Source: Zeugodacus cucurbitae
Lineage: Eukaryota > Arthropoda > Insecta > Diptera > Tephritidae
Length of the DNA stretch: 64,000 nucleotides
Assembly (NCBI RefSeq): GCF_028554725.1
Contig: NC_071671.1
Location: 744,001 to 808,000 of the forward strand
Direction: 5' to 3'
Shown here: positions 26,959 through 38,235 of the stretch, one piece after another
Layout of the letters: each line of letters begins with the position of its first letter
Position numbering within the stretch: the stretch's first letter is position 1
Made by a program: the position numbers and the translations under genes
The notes under the pieces: model-generated
What the model was told of the DNA's origin: nothing
The model's input: the letters and a program-made list of their open reading frames with translations, nothing else
Database searches by the model: none

Positions 26959-28309
26959 ATGGAAGACCGTCAGAAAAGAGTAATTGCAGTAAATCGTTGG
27001 CTACAAAACTCGGCCAACATTCTGGGAATAATTTTCGGTGTTACCAGATTTCACGTAGATATGCATAGGCAGACGATTAAGAGTTCGCGTTTAATTACTT
27101 TCTACGTTTGGTTCGTGAATATTGGAACTGCAGTTTCATTGCCCTTTCTCTTCTGCTATCTGTTGGCATACACAACTGCGAACTTCAAAAACAACTTGTT
27201 GATTTTAACCGATGTGCTGAATATGGCAATACTTTTTATCGCCATAGCTTACAGCATATTGTCACGTCATCGTCGAGAAATGGCTTGCATTGGAATATTG
27301 AAGGAGATATTTGCTATAGATAGAGCATACTTTCGTGCACAATCTACGCGCGTGGAAATACTAAGACGTACGAATCGCATGTTTCTGCTGAAAATGTTCA
27401 CAATATTATTCCAAGCGATATGGCCTATTGTTAGCATAATGCTGTCAGCGATAAAAATCGATATGGAGATCTTAACACTATCATTTTACTTCAGCTTTAT
27501 TGTGGTCATGGCCCATGGCGTTTTGTGTTTGTATCTTCTTCAAATGTTGGAGATACGGAGTCGAGTATGCGTGCTGAATGCGAAACTGGATAACTTGCGG
27601 AGGTACTTGGAGCGAATGCATAGGAGTAGTAAAGGTCGGCAGAAACATAATTATGCAGCACTACAACGATTCGCTACGATTGCTGCTAGAGATTTGGGAG
27701 AACTGGCGAAGGTGCATGTACGGCTGACCAAATTGCTGGTGCGTCTTAACGACACCTTCAAGTGCCAAGTCATCGCTGTTCTACTGAGCTACATAATCAA
27801 CAACGTGACGTTCTGTTATTTTATTTATCTGGCGCTGGACGGCAAGGCAGCATCGGCGAGAAACATATTCCTGTGGTTGGCGAATTTGCTTAGCACAATT
27901 TTCGCGTTTATGGACATCAATTTGCTGTACTGGATCTCGCAATACACCACACATGCTTTTCAAGACACCAGACACATACTGCAAAGTTATGGGACTTTGC
28001 CACTCACCAACCAAAAGCTCGAGCGGCAGGTATACTAAGTGCACTAGATAAATATATTCCTCACACTTTTTCAATTATCTTAATTTTCAGTGCGAACAGT
28101 TTGCCTTGCAACTCTTGCAACAGGAAACAGATATCCGCATAGGTGGCATGTTTTCGCTGAATCGGCAGACATCGTTGGCAATGGCTGCCTTTACCTTGCG
28201 GCACACAATCATTCTGGTGCAGTTCGATTTTGAGACGCGTTTATCTAGCGCAATCTCCAGTATCACAATTGAGACTTTTGTTGATATGATTCGGCTTAGT
28301 AGAGTTTGA
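26959..28309 (+). CDS. Gustatory receptor GrB (7TM Gr family), two exons
   Basis: Exons 26959-28029 and 28091-28309; 61-bp intron, phase 0, donor after ...LERQ and acceptor before CEQFALQL. 429 residues from an ATG in an AAAATGG context. Seven hydrophobic stretches are visible, and a cytoplasmic-loop-like basic segment (RRYLERMHRSSKGRQK) precedes the conserved C-terminal half. The last exon contains GGMFSLNRQTSLA and TIILVQFDF, the degenerate TYhhhhhQF signature of Grs, then a 29-residue tail. It shares an exon-2 start (CEQFALQL) and NFKNNLL in the extracellular-loop region with GrC, so GrB, GrC, GrF and GrG look like tandem duplicates. Ligand unknown; contact chemoreception is inferred from the family. 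Confidence 0.9.
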
Positions 28310-28995
28310 GTTAAACAGTTATAACATTTATTCTAAAACTCTTCTTTTTTTTTGGAATAAACTAGCTGGCAACCCTGAAACCCAACACACATTTCAAGCT
28401 CTTACGGGTACATATGCATTACATACGAGGGCGGTCCAAAAAGTACTTACCCTTACCACCCGATGAAATTTGTAGTTTCGTGCAATTTGATCAAGAGCTT
28501 TAACTTCTATATATAGCTACTGGTGTCGTTTCACCTTGGTCGGTTTTAGATGAATAATGTTGGACAACGTGACGGTGGTCCCACAAATCGTATTGGCAGA
28601 CCCTGATTGAAGGTGTGCAATATAACTGCGAGTAGACTTTTAAGCGTAATCCGAAGGATTTTCGTCGGTTTCGAAAACTGTCCACAAAACATGGATCCCC
28701 TGATAAATACCAAAGACCAAGGAATTCTCAAAGCTGTTAAGCTGTCGTTGGGCCAAGTGAATCGAGACAGAAGCATCCTTTTTTGAAACATTAAGTTAAT
28801 TTTTTTTTCAAAATTTTCGTTTCTCTTTGGTAAGCACTTTTCTGTCCGCCCCCGTATGTATTACAGTATTCGAATATGGCATAATTGAGCAATGAGGCCT
28901 CATTTTAGCCAATAGGTGTTTTACAAGTATTTAATTGATGTAATTGAGTGCCTTAGGGATGCGTTACGATTGCAATCGTTTTACTGTACGCACTG
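28310..28995. other. GrB-GrC intergenic, holds a mariner-like MITE
   Basis: No gene. About 60% of this 686-bp spacer is the MITE at 28426-28854; the remainder is AT-rich and should contain the GrC promoter. Confidence 0.6.
28426..28854. mobile_element. Mariner-like MITE, 429 bp, TA target duplication
   Basis: The left end CGAGGGCGGTCCAAAAAGTA (from 28426) is matched by an inverted, imperfect right end (CGGGGGCGGACAGAAAAGTG on the minus strand, ending at 28854). Both ends are flanked by TA (28424-28425 and 28855-28856), the Tc1/mariner target. No intact transposase frame is present: the longest minus-strand frame is about 60 codons, with no DDD/DDE signature that I can see. The insertion sits between two receptor genes and touches neither coding region. 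Confidence 0.75.
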
Positions 28996-29091
28996 GTGCT
29001 TCGCTGGGGTCGGTCGCACAATTGCACAAGAACGGAAACAGTCGCTAACGGCATTCAATCGATACACTTCATCCTAATAATTTGTAAAGCG

Positions 29092-30508
29092 ATGTCTAAA
29101 CTTGTATCACGCTGCTTGGAGTTCATGAATTATACCGCAATTTTTGTCGGATTCACCAGTCTACGTATTGATTATAGTTCCCAGAAGATATACGAATCGC
29201 GGCTGATCAATTGCTATGTTGTGATTGCCAATATTATCACAGTATTTCTGCTGCCGATCGCTCACGCGCTATCCATTAAATATATAACTGTGAATTTCAA
29301 AAATAATTTACTTGCTTTCACCGACTTGGTGAACTTGTTCATCGTCTACACAGTTGTTGTGTTTTCGGTGTTGAGTCGCTTTCGCCGCGAGCGCATCTAC
29401 AAGGAGATATCACGGGATATTTTCAAACTCGACCGATCATACTTCAATAAACTGACTACGAATGCGCGCATCGAGAAACACGCCAACGTGGTGATATTCA
29501 TCAAAATGATCACCGTCTGCCTGGAGCAGTTCGTACCCATCACTGGCATATTGTATCAGGCGATACGGGTGGACATTTACGTCTGGATGCTGGCATTGTA
29601 CACCAGTCTCATCGAGAGCATTTTGCACGCGGTGTTGTTCTTGTTCTTCTACATGTTGTGGCAGGTGCAGAAGCGCGTGTGGCGCCTGAATGCCCACCTG
29701 AAGGAGCTGCTGCACAGTCTGCAGAAGTTACATAAGAGCGCCGCTGGCATGCTGCCGCCAGACAGCTCCACCTTACAGCAGTTGAGTGCATTGGCAGAGG
29801 AGGAGCTCAGTGAAATTACCGGCGTGCAGGCGCGGCTCATTGCAATGTTGTTGCGCCTGAACTCCGTCTACCGTTGGCAGGTCATCGTGGTGTTACTAAC
29901 ATATCTGTCCTGCAACATTGCGTACGGATACTATTGGGTGGTGTCGTTCAATAGCCAGATTAGCAGGCCGCAGAATGTGCCGTCCATTATAGCGTCGCTG
30001 GGTGCTAGTGTGATTGTCTTCATAGACATCAATTTGTTGTACTGGGGTGCAGATGCCATAACGAGTGCCTGCCAAGACACCGGACAAATACTGCGACGCT
30101 TCCAAGAGTTGCCGCTGATGAGTGCCGCTTTTGAGCGCCAGGTAGTCGAAATTTCAAATATATAAATATGAGTATAGGGTACACAAACGGCACTCTTACT
30201 AGAAAAATTTAAAATGCTTGAATATTTAGTTGGTTCTCCTTTTATTCAATATAATTTGATGTACACCATATTTGCAGTGCGAACATTTTGCTCTACAATT
30301 GAAACAACAACAAATGAATATCAACATCGCCGGCATGTTTTCTCTAAATCGGCAGACTTCGTTGGCTCTTTGGGCCTTCAGCGTGCGCCACATAGTCATC
30401 TTGGTGCAGTTTGATTATGAAGCGCGAAAGCAATCGAATCGCGCGAACGGCGTGCTGGACCATATTAACCACATGCTACAATTCGGTGATGATTATTTGG
30501 AGCTATGA
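29092..30508 (+). CDS. Gustatory receptor GrC (7TM Gr family), two exons
   Basis: Exons 29092-30141 and 30278-30508; 136-bp intron, phase 0 (donor after ...FERQ, acceptor before CEHFALQL). 426 residues. The open frame extends upstream to 28996 only through a GTG. I chose the ATG at 29092 because its N-terminus (MSKLVSRCLEFMNYTAIFVG) aligns with the start of GrF and GrB. Multiple hydrophobic segments fit 7TM. The last exon encodes AGMFSLNRQTSLALWAFS and IVILVQFDY, the Gr C-terminal motif. GrC shares nearly the same MFSLNRQTSLA block with GrB. Read without splicing, the frame ends soon after the donor, giving a receptor without the motif. Confidence 0.9.
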
Positions 30509-31054
30509 GCGCAGTGATACGTCCATAAGATGCCTGTTGAAAGTCCAGTTTGTCGAACTCTTTTAAGTATTTTGAATAGTATTATATTTAACCAGCAATT
30601 GAAGTTACTTACTTATCGACACAAAATATTAGTCACATTTTTTCTAGTAAAGTATTCTTAATTTGAAATGAATTAAAAAAGCAACACGTTTTGCTCGTTT
30701 CCCATATTAAATTTATTTATGCTGGTATAATAACAGCATGCCGCCAATCCATGTTACCAACAGGTAGAAACTCGCTGCGTTTCTGCGTCAGAGAAAGCTT
30801 GTATGCCACGAGTATTCAATAATTAAGGCCTATTTGGTCGGTCGTCACATATCAGCAGATGGCACTTAAAATCTTATCGCGTCAATCGCACGCCACCACC
30901 TCGTTAATAACTGTGTCATTATGAACACTTCGCCTGAGTGCGAGGTCTCAGTCATTAACAATCACTCGCCATCCAACGCGCACGCCGCACATAACGTTAG
31001 ACAGTGGTACAGTTTTCCTCGGAATCACACACAGGACCCAGTTCGCTCGTCAAG
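30509..31054. other. GrC-GrD intergenic region
   Basis: 546 bp without a gene. An initiator-like TCAGTC at about 30948-30953 lies about 100 bp upstream of the GrD start codon, with no TATA box seen. AT-rich otherwise. Confidence 0.4.
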
Positions 31055-32295
31055 ATGAATATGCATAGTGCCTGCTACCAGCGCTTTTACAACTACGTCG
31101 CCATTTCGCTGGGCATGACTTCGTTCAACTACAACGCCACCACGGCCACTTACAAGCAACGGCTGTGGATGCGGGTGTTGGCTCTGGTGGGAAATCTGTG
31201 CACGGTTCTGTCGCTGCCTTTTATCTTCAGGGACGCCATGGAGCGCACCTCTGCGATACAGTGGAATCCCACGATGACCTACACGAATTACCTAACATAC
31301 AGTGTGCGCACCTTGGTGGTGCTCTACACCATATTGAAGCGTGGAAAAATCGACTTGGTCAACTATGAAGTGCTGCGTAAGTACCGCTGTTTGCGTGAGA
31401 CTTACCTGGGTCAGCTGCCGCGTGTGGCTCTCATCGAACGGCGCATGAATCGACTCTTCTATGCCAAATATATAAATATGAGCATGCTAATTCTTCTAAC
31501 GGCGGTGATCTTTCTACAAATCAGGGGGTTTGAGTTCACTTGGTCGAATTTGTATCTCTTATTGATGGTACTGCAAACGACGGCCATACTGCATCTGACG
31601 ATATTCAACTTCTTTTGGTTCTTGTGGTCCATTTGTTGTAGTCTGAAGTACGTGCAATGGCGCATACGAAATTTGTTGCTGGAGATGAGTGAGAGCGTAC
31701 GGACGGGCAAGCGCTGGCGTCTGAACATGTTGGCCGCGGAAGTCCAGCGCATATTGGAGGCGCACTGGCAGCTGTCGGAACTGGCGCGGTTGGTGACGCA
31801 GAACTATCGCTTTTTGGCACTGGCATTGTTCTTTGATGAGATTACTTCGGTCGTGCGGCAACTCTACTATGGCTTCATCTTCACCTTCGACCACAGAGCT
31901 GAGCTTTATTTCTTAGTTGTTGGCACTGTTTATTTCTTCGCTATGGTATTGGACGTGTACCTGAATTTCTTGATATGTGACATAACTGTAAGGGCTTACT
32001 ATGCGTGTGTGCATCAATTGGACAATATTTATGCATTGGACTCGCACTGCAAGGCCCTCGAAGAAACGGTGAGTTGATGCTAGCATTCGCATAATATCCG
32101 ATTTATTGACATTTGAGTTTACAGGTGGAAAAATGTTTACTACGCAACCTCAATAGAGACTTTCGTTTAGACTTGTGCGGCATGATTACCATAAACAAGC
32201 AGAGATGGGTTCATGTCATGCAAAGAGTCGCCTACGATTGCCTCACCCTTGTTCAGTTTCATCTGATTTTCAACGTGAATAAAAACTTTAATTGA
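31055..32295 (+). CDS. Gustatory receptor GrD (7TM Gr family), two exons
   Basis: Exons 31055-32068 and 32125-32295; 56-bp intron, phase 0 (donor after ...LEET, GTGAGT). 394 residues from the ATG at 31055; the frame is open to 31004 but begins there with GTG, and the ATG gives the usual short Gr N-terminus (MNMHSACYQRFYNYVAISLG). The last exon includes CGMITINKQRW and CLTLVQFHL, a clear though diverged QF motif in which the SLNR-type sequence is INKQ. It has no close partner in the window; length matches GrE. Both ends and all exon junctions are intact, so I consider it functional. Ligand unknown. Confidence 0.87.
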
Positions 32296-32813
32296 TATGC
32301 AAGAATCACTTCAATATATTTTTTTAAGGTGAAAGTGTTTAACTACGATTGCTGAATATCTTCTTGCTCCTTGAAGAGTCCATAAGAAAACATGACTAAT
32401 TTTGAATTTTATTATTGAATTATCGGTGAATCTTCTATTACGATGGTGACCACTATCCTTTTAGACGGCACAGTGAATTCTCGGCCCATTTTGTCTAAGC
32501 TTAAAGGCACCATTAAAGAATGAAGAGGAAGTGAAGGGCTTGAAATCCCGCAGTCAACGAACCCGGCCGATCATTGTTGTTTGGGTACTTGTACCCTTCC
32601 ATTTGCCAAGCAAACAGATCCAAATGCATCTTTGCAAGATAGCATTTAACAAAGTGCACAATTGCATTATTAAGTTTGAGTTGATTGACGATAAATGACA
32701 CAGTCAAACAGTCAATGGCACAGCCAAGCGCAGACTTCACTGTTCGATAGCCAGCCAGTCACTGCTTCGACGCCAAAGCGCTCGGCTGCGTCTTGGCTTT
32801 TATACCCGCGAAT
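32296..32813. other. GrD-GrE intergenic region
   Basis: 518 bp without a gene. A TTTTATACC just upstream of the GrE ATG (around 32799) is too close to the start codon to be an obvious TATA box for this mRNA unless the 5' UTR is absent. Confidence 0.4.
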
Positions 32814-34068
32814 ATGGCCGGTCTTAAGGTGTTCATATTCCATATGTGGTACTATTATCTATTGGCCATCGGTTTTTCCTCGTTGTACTTCGACTTCCGC
32901 CGCAAGCGTTTGTTAACGCCACGTTGGCTGCGCTGCTACTGTTTCTTTACAAATGGAGTGTTGCTGCTGACTTTACCCTTTTACTGCAGGAATGGCATGG
33001 TATACTTAGACGCCTTCATAGAGAAACCGTTGCTGGTGATAGCCGGTCGGTTCAATGTTGTGATGCAGAGCTTCGTCATTCTCTACACACTCACCATGCG
33101 CCACCACCATGATCAGCGATATTATGGCATTGCGCAGCGGCTACTGCGCTTGGAATGGATTTATTTTGAGAAGTGGCTGGAAGCGCCGAAACTCAGTTAT
33201 GACAGGCTTTTCTACCTCAAACTCTTCACGCTTTTCTTTCAGAATATTACGCTCGTGTTGGGTTGCGTAACCATACTGGAGAAGCGTTCGCTGACGTGGG
33301 ATGATTATCTGCTGAATGTATACTTTTTCATAATATGGAATACCCTGTACTCGATTACGCTGACCTACTTCCTCACACTGTTGCACATTGTCAGGCGCTA
33401 TGACGTGTTAAATATTTATTTGCAACGGCGCTTGCGGTGGCTCAACGCGGCCCCACATGACTCGTCAGTGCAGATAACGGACGCGTGGCTGTCGGAGCTT
33501 CGACGGCTACTGGATGTACACGAACAACTGCAGACGATTGTGGTGCAAACGAATAATTTATACCGCTCTCACATCACCGCGATGCTACTGATCTTCTTCC
33601 TCAGCAGCACGGTCACCTTTTATCTGGCCTTCATGAATTTGGCGAAATGGTCGACCAAACAGTTGTATATCATTACGTCCTTCTTGCTGTTCGCCCTTAA
33701 ATCATTTGATGTATTTTTAACCAATCACTGCTGCGAAATTCTTGTTGCACGCCACAGCGAGGCGCTGTCGCTGCTCAAGCGTCACCAGCACCGACTGCAC
33801 GTATGCGCTGAGTACGAGCAAATGGCAAGTGCATTATTGGATATTGGCTTTATAAGTTTTTTTTGGTCCAATTGATATTGTCTTTTATTTGCAGTGCACC
33901 AATTTCTCTTTGAATGTCGCGCTGTCCAGATTCACCATCAATATTTATGGCATGTTCAATCTGAATCACCGCGCCACACTCGCTGTCCTACGCAACGCCG
34001 TTATGCATGCTCTGATTTTAATACAATTCGATTACATAGTGGACCCAGAAAAACGACACGAAAATTAA
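32814..34068 (+). CDS. Gustatory receptor GrE (7TM Gr family), two exons with a GC-AG intron
   Basis: Exons 32814-33824 and 33895-34068. The 70-bp intron begins GCAAGT instead of GTAAGT; with this donor the phase-0 junction (...EYEQM then CTNFSLNV) falls exactly where all other receptors here are spliced, while the nearest GT (33829) shifts the frame. 394 residues. The frame opens at a TTG (32793); the ATG at 32814 gives MAGLKVFIFHMWYYYLLAIG, aligning with other Gr starts. The last exon has YGMFNLNHRATLAVL and ALILIQFDY, matching the family C-terminus. The unspliced frame ends 17 codons past the donor. Ligand unknown. Confidence 0.86.
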
Positions 34069-35269
34069 AAATTTATGAACTCTATATTTATTGCTGTATT
34101 AATGTTGTGTTTTCTTATTTGATGTGTCATAAGTGTATTAATAAAGGGTGCATCTCCAACTCCAACAATTTGTCCAATCATTTGATTGAGTTCACATTTC
34201 CTAACAGTGTTTTGTTCGTAGTACCCAGACCCACACACAAATAGAAGTCGAATTTTTACAAGCACTTAATTAAATTGCATTGATCTTAATTCAGCTCGCA
34301 TGCCAGTTTAGATAATTACCAAAAATCGTTGGTGCCTTCAATTACACAATCTGCCATCTGAGTTTTACAATTGACACACCAGTGCAGTCCTTTTTTAAAC
34401 ACAATGTGCTTGAACATAGCGGTGAACGAGCAGTTTTTATATATATAGAAGATTTTACTCTCACAGCTAAACTGATTTCTGATTTATTTTAGCGTCCAAT
34501 ATATGTGGATAAAGTCAACGCACCGATTCGCGACCTGCTCATTGGTTGACCATTTCATAACCAATTGTTTAACCATTAGAATATTGGTGATATTGCAAAC
34601 CACTGTAGATGTCGTAGACGTCAAAGATTCTTGCGAACGCCAATTGCGGAGTAATTCCGTCGATTTCCGACTCGATAAATTTTTCTGCAGTACCTTACAG
34701 TGTGTTATATGTTTTTTCTGCTGATCTCTGCATATCGCATTACTCTGTTACAACATCATATCTCATAATTGTCGCATGGTCCACGCAGAGCTCCAGTCGA
34801 AAGGATTCGAACTCAATTACCACAAAACCAATTATTTCATCGAAATGCGCGGAGAAATATTGGTGACGAAGACCGTTAAGCTGTACTCGAATTCCAAGTG
34901 TTTCTTTTCTTTGCTTTATAAATTGCTTTCGCACAGCCTTCAACTGAAACCTGGCTCCGCGGTTGGATTCGGTCAATAAGAATAAAAATATGCTGCACAG
35001 TGACTACTGTGCCACGACTGCAACCATTGCACTTCGACCCGAGAAGGTGTGCAATAAAATTTTAATGTAACTTTAATGTGTATGGACAATAAACTACAAC
35101 GCAACAGTTGCCCTTAATTAGATTAATTTTATTTATTTTCAGATAATTTAGAAATCATGCGATGTGGTAATGCTTACATTTATTAGCGCTGAATATTAAA
35201 TCGGCTCGACTGCAATGCATTTTCGCCATATTTATTCTAGTTTAGTGTTTAGTTAACGAAGCTGCTGGA
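34069..35269. other. GrE-GrF intergenic region, 1.2 kb
   Basis: No gene supported. Short open frames (for example 34503-34724 and 34776-34979) lack any receptor-like hydrophobic pattern, so I do not see a decayed receptor here. Confidence 0.5.
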
Positions 35270-36610
35270 ATGCGGACCGCTAAGCGCACAAAGGTGCTTA
35301 AAGGAATTTTAAGTTATATGAATATTGTCGCCGTATTCCTTGGCATCACAAGCTTCAAGCTCAATTTTAAAAAGAAACGCTTAGATCAGCCACTCTATAT
35401 TCGCTTTTATGTTGTTTTTGCGAATATGATGACGCTGCTACTCATGCCGCTAGTATACGTGCACCAGGTGCGCACAATGAACAATGGTGCCGAGCACAGT
35501 CTGACCAACTTCACCGATTGTGTGGGTATGATCATCACATTTTCAGCAGTGGCTACGTCAGTGTTGCTCCGACGGAAGCATGAGGCTCACTATGCACGCA
35601 TAGCGCAAGAGATTTTTCAAATCGACAAAGAATACTACAACAAAATGTCTATCGACTATAACAAAGAAGAACGGGGTCAGGACTATTTCCTCTACTTTAA
35701 GACGGTGTCTTTTTCGCTGCATGCAATCGCTCCCTTTTATGGCTCCATTCAGTATTCGCGCGAAGATAGCTGGAGCAGTTTGCTTTTGGCCTTATACTAT
35801 GGCTATGTGTACAACTTGCTCTACGCTACGCTCTTCATATACTTTTGTTTCATGTGGCTTCTGCGGAGACGGTTCTCATTACTCAATACCAAGTTGGTAA
35901 ATTTGCTCCGCACGCTACAGCAGTCGCAAGAGCTCCGTGAGCACGCAGTGGAAATACAACAGTTAGAGGCATTTGGTGTCAACGAATTGTCTGAAATCTC
36001 GAAAATACATGCACGGCTCAGCACATTGACTACGCGACTCACTGCTGGTTTCAACGTCCAAATTTTGGCTGGACTTCTTACTCAGTTGATAAATGGCATC
36101 TCTTTTGGTTACTATGGTGTCTTGTTGAACAAGGGATATCTAGATTTTCACTTTGATGTCCCCACCACGATTTTGGGCTGCGCATTCACTTTGGTCGTGT
36201 TTATGGATGGAACTTTGTTATACTGGATGGCGGAGGCAACAACGAACGCCCATCGTACAGCAGCACAAGATCTGAAACAGTTTCAAACATTATCACTTCC
36301 TTATGAGGAATTTGAACAGAAGGTAAGACTTGAGGCATCTATTAGAAACTTTACATTGTCTCAATATTATCTATTCTTACAGTGTGAGCTCTTCGCCTTG
36401 CAGTTGAAGCTTCGAAACGAAAATATCAGCATCGCCAGTATGTTCTCACTCAGACTACGGACTTCACTGGCCATGTTGGAATATTCCCTTAGGCATATTC
36501 TGATTTTGGTGCAATTCGATTACGAGTTTCGTAGGCTGAATGATAGTAAAAGCATTGTGCTGGAGAGATTTAGTAAACTCCTCAGTTTGACTTCCTTTGT
36601 GCATAAATGA
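35270..36610 (+). CDS. Gustatory receptor GrF (7TM Gr family), two exons with stop-free intron
   Basis: Exons 35270-36322 and 36383-36610; 426 residues when spliced, the same length as GrC and GrG. The intron (36323-36382, GTAAGA...TTACAG) is exactly 60 nt and contains no in-frame stop, so the unspliced frame is also open and would give 446 residues with a 20-residue insertion. The splice is supported by position (after ...EFEQK, before CELFALQL), identical to the other seven receptors. ATG start; N-terminus MRTAKRTKVLKGILSYMNIV. The last exon has ASMFSLRLRTSLAMLEYS and ILILVQFDY, the Gr C-terminal motif. Tail-to-tail with GrG, 293 bp apart. Confidence 0.9.
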   Translation: MRTAKRTKVLKGILSYMNIVAVFLGITSFKLNFKKKRLDQPLYIRFYVVFANMMTLLLMPLVYVHQVRTMNNGAEHSLTNFTDCVGMIITFSAVATSVLLRRKHEAHYARIAQEIFQIDKEYYNKMSIDYNKEERGQDYFLYFKTVSFSLHAIAPFYGSIQYSREDSWSSLLLALYYGYVYNLLYATLFIYFCFMWLLRRRFSLLNTKLVNLLRTLQQSQELREHAVEIQQLEAFGVNELSEISKIHARLSTLTTRLTAGFNVQILAGLLTQLINGISFGYYGVLLNKGYLDFHFDVPTTILGCAFTLVVFMDGTLLYWMAEATTNAHRTAAQDLKQFQTLSLPYEEFEQKVRLEASIRNFTLSQYYLFLQCELFALQLKLRNENISIASMFSLRLRTSLAMLEYSLRHILILVQFDYEFRRLNDSKSIVLERFSKLLSLTSFVHK

Positions 36611-36903
36611 TTTATAAACACAAATTATATTTGGTTTCTGGGACAGCGATTAAAGAATTGGTGGTAAACTACCTTATAAAAAGTACTAATGACGAGTGCC
36701 TAATTGCCTTCATTTTCTTACAGCATTAGCTCCAACCAACCATTAGCAGCATTACTTTTTTGTTACACTCCAGGTATCACCATTTCCTACATTTCTTTAA
36801 ATAAATAACATCATTTCGTACCATTTTAAGACTCGCTCGTATTTATTTCTTTTCGAAACTTGAAGTATGTGAATAAAGATAAAGTGTTAAAGTGACGTAA
36901 TTT
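36611..36903. other. GrF-GrG convergent 3' spacer
   Basis: 293 bp between two stop codons of convergent genes; it should hold both polyadenylation regions. AATAAA-like sequence is seen around 36801 and 36871 on the plus strand. Confidence 0.5.
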
Positions 36904-38235
36904 TCATAGTCGGTCCTCATCAACACGAAATAACTTATCCAATTTGTTCAAGAGCACATTTTCCGCCGATGGTTTTAACCGCGAACCAACATCGAATTGC
37001 ACCAATACGATTATCTGGGTCAACGAGAAGGCCCACAACGCCAGCGCTCTCTGGCGATTCAACTCAAACATGCCAGCGAATTTGTTGTCCATTTGCTGAC
37101 GCTTCAGCTGCATGACGAAGAGTTCACACTAGAAATATACACAGTTAACTTATTCCTCCAGTCAGTGGACCTCACTCACCTGTTGGTCGAAATCGTCGCC
37201 CAGAGAGGGCAATAATTGGAATCGTCGCATTATTATTGACATTTGATTGTGCGCGTCCATAGTCATATCCGAAATGTAGTACACCATATTCAGATCGACG
37301 AACAATATGAGCGCATATGATAAGAACAATACAGTGGCCACATCAAACTCCCATTCCAGTTCCGAAGTGAAGTAAAAGCCAAACGAAATGCACTCAATCA
37401 CATTCTTCAGTAGCACAGCCAAAATCGGCACTTTGTAATCTCTATTTAGATGAGACAGCATTCGGTTTAGGAGAGCATGTATTTGCGATATCTCAAGCAA
37501 AGCGACGGTAGCTTTGACAACAAAGCGCCGCTGCTGCTGCATTGAGCTGCGGGCCAGAGTTCCCTCACTCCCAATTGGCATCCGCTGCAGCTGCCGCAAC
37601 AACTCAAGCACATTCGAGTTGAGCAAACAGAAGCGCCTATGCAGCACCCACATCCCGTAGAAGTACATGAATATGGCCATCGCCAATATGCTTTGCGTGT
37701 AGTCAAAGTAGAATGTCTGCAGAAACTCATAAACTTCCAGCTCATCGTTGACTATCATCCAATCATAAAATGGCACAATGATCTGCAGGCATAGTGTAAA
37801 CATCTTGAAGTACAGCAGCCGCGCCGAATAGTTAGTCATTGGCTTTTTTCCACCACGCATATGCCGAAAGTGGCGTCGGTCGAGCGCAATGACCGTTTCG
37901 GTGATTTCCAAATGTATGGCCTCCCTTTGAGCACGCAAAAGCACCGATATTACCGAGGCTGCGAAATTAATGAGCATATTTACCGTTTCGGTGAGAAAAA
38001 GCAAATTTGTGTCGAATAGCAATGAAGCATTGATAGCCTCACCGACGTAGAAGAAAGGCATGGCAATCAAAAAGGCAATATTTACAGAAATCACGTAGAT
38101 TGCAACGAGCCGGGAATGGATCACACGCCGTGTCTTGGTATCGATGCGAAAACGCGTGAGACCCAAGAATATCGCTAGTACGTTGAAGTATCCAATGATG
38201 CGTAGACGCATCACTGAGCGCTGTCTCTGCTTCAT
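36904..38235 (-). CDS. Gustatory receptor GrG (7TM Gr family), two exons
   Basis: Exons (minus) 38235-37180 and 37128-36904; 51-bp intron, phase 0 (donor GTGAGT after ...FDQQ, acceptor TTTCTAG before CELFVMQL). 426 residues from an ATG. The N-terminus (YFNVLAIFLGLTRFRID) resembles GrB and GrF; several hydrophobic segments fit 7TM. The last exon encodes AGMFELNRQRALALWAFS and IIVLVQFDV. It lies on the opposite strand from GrB-GrF, so at least one inversion followed duplication. I see no disabling mutation. Bitter-type contact chemoreception is inferred from the family only. Confidence 0.9.

Noticed and set aside
28996..29091. N-terminal extension of GrC from a GTG
   Set aside because: Eukaryotic start should be ATG, and the first ATG at 29092 aligns with sibling receptors. 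The same reasoning removes the GTG start of GrD at 31004 and the TTG start of GrE at 32793.
33825..33830. GT at 33829 as the GrE donor
   Set aside because: Using it adds four bases and shifts the reading frame of the last exon; GCAAGT at 33825 keeps it.
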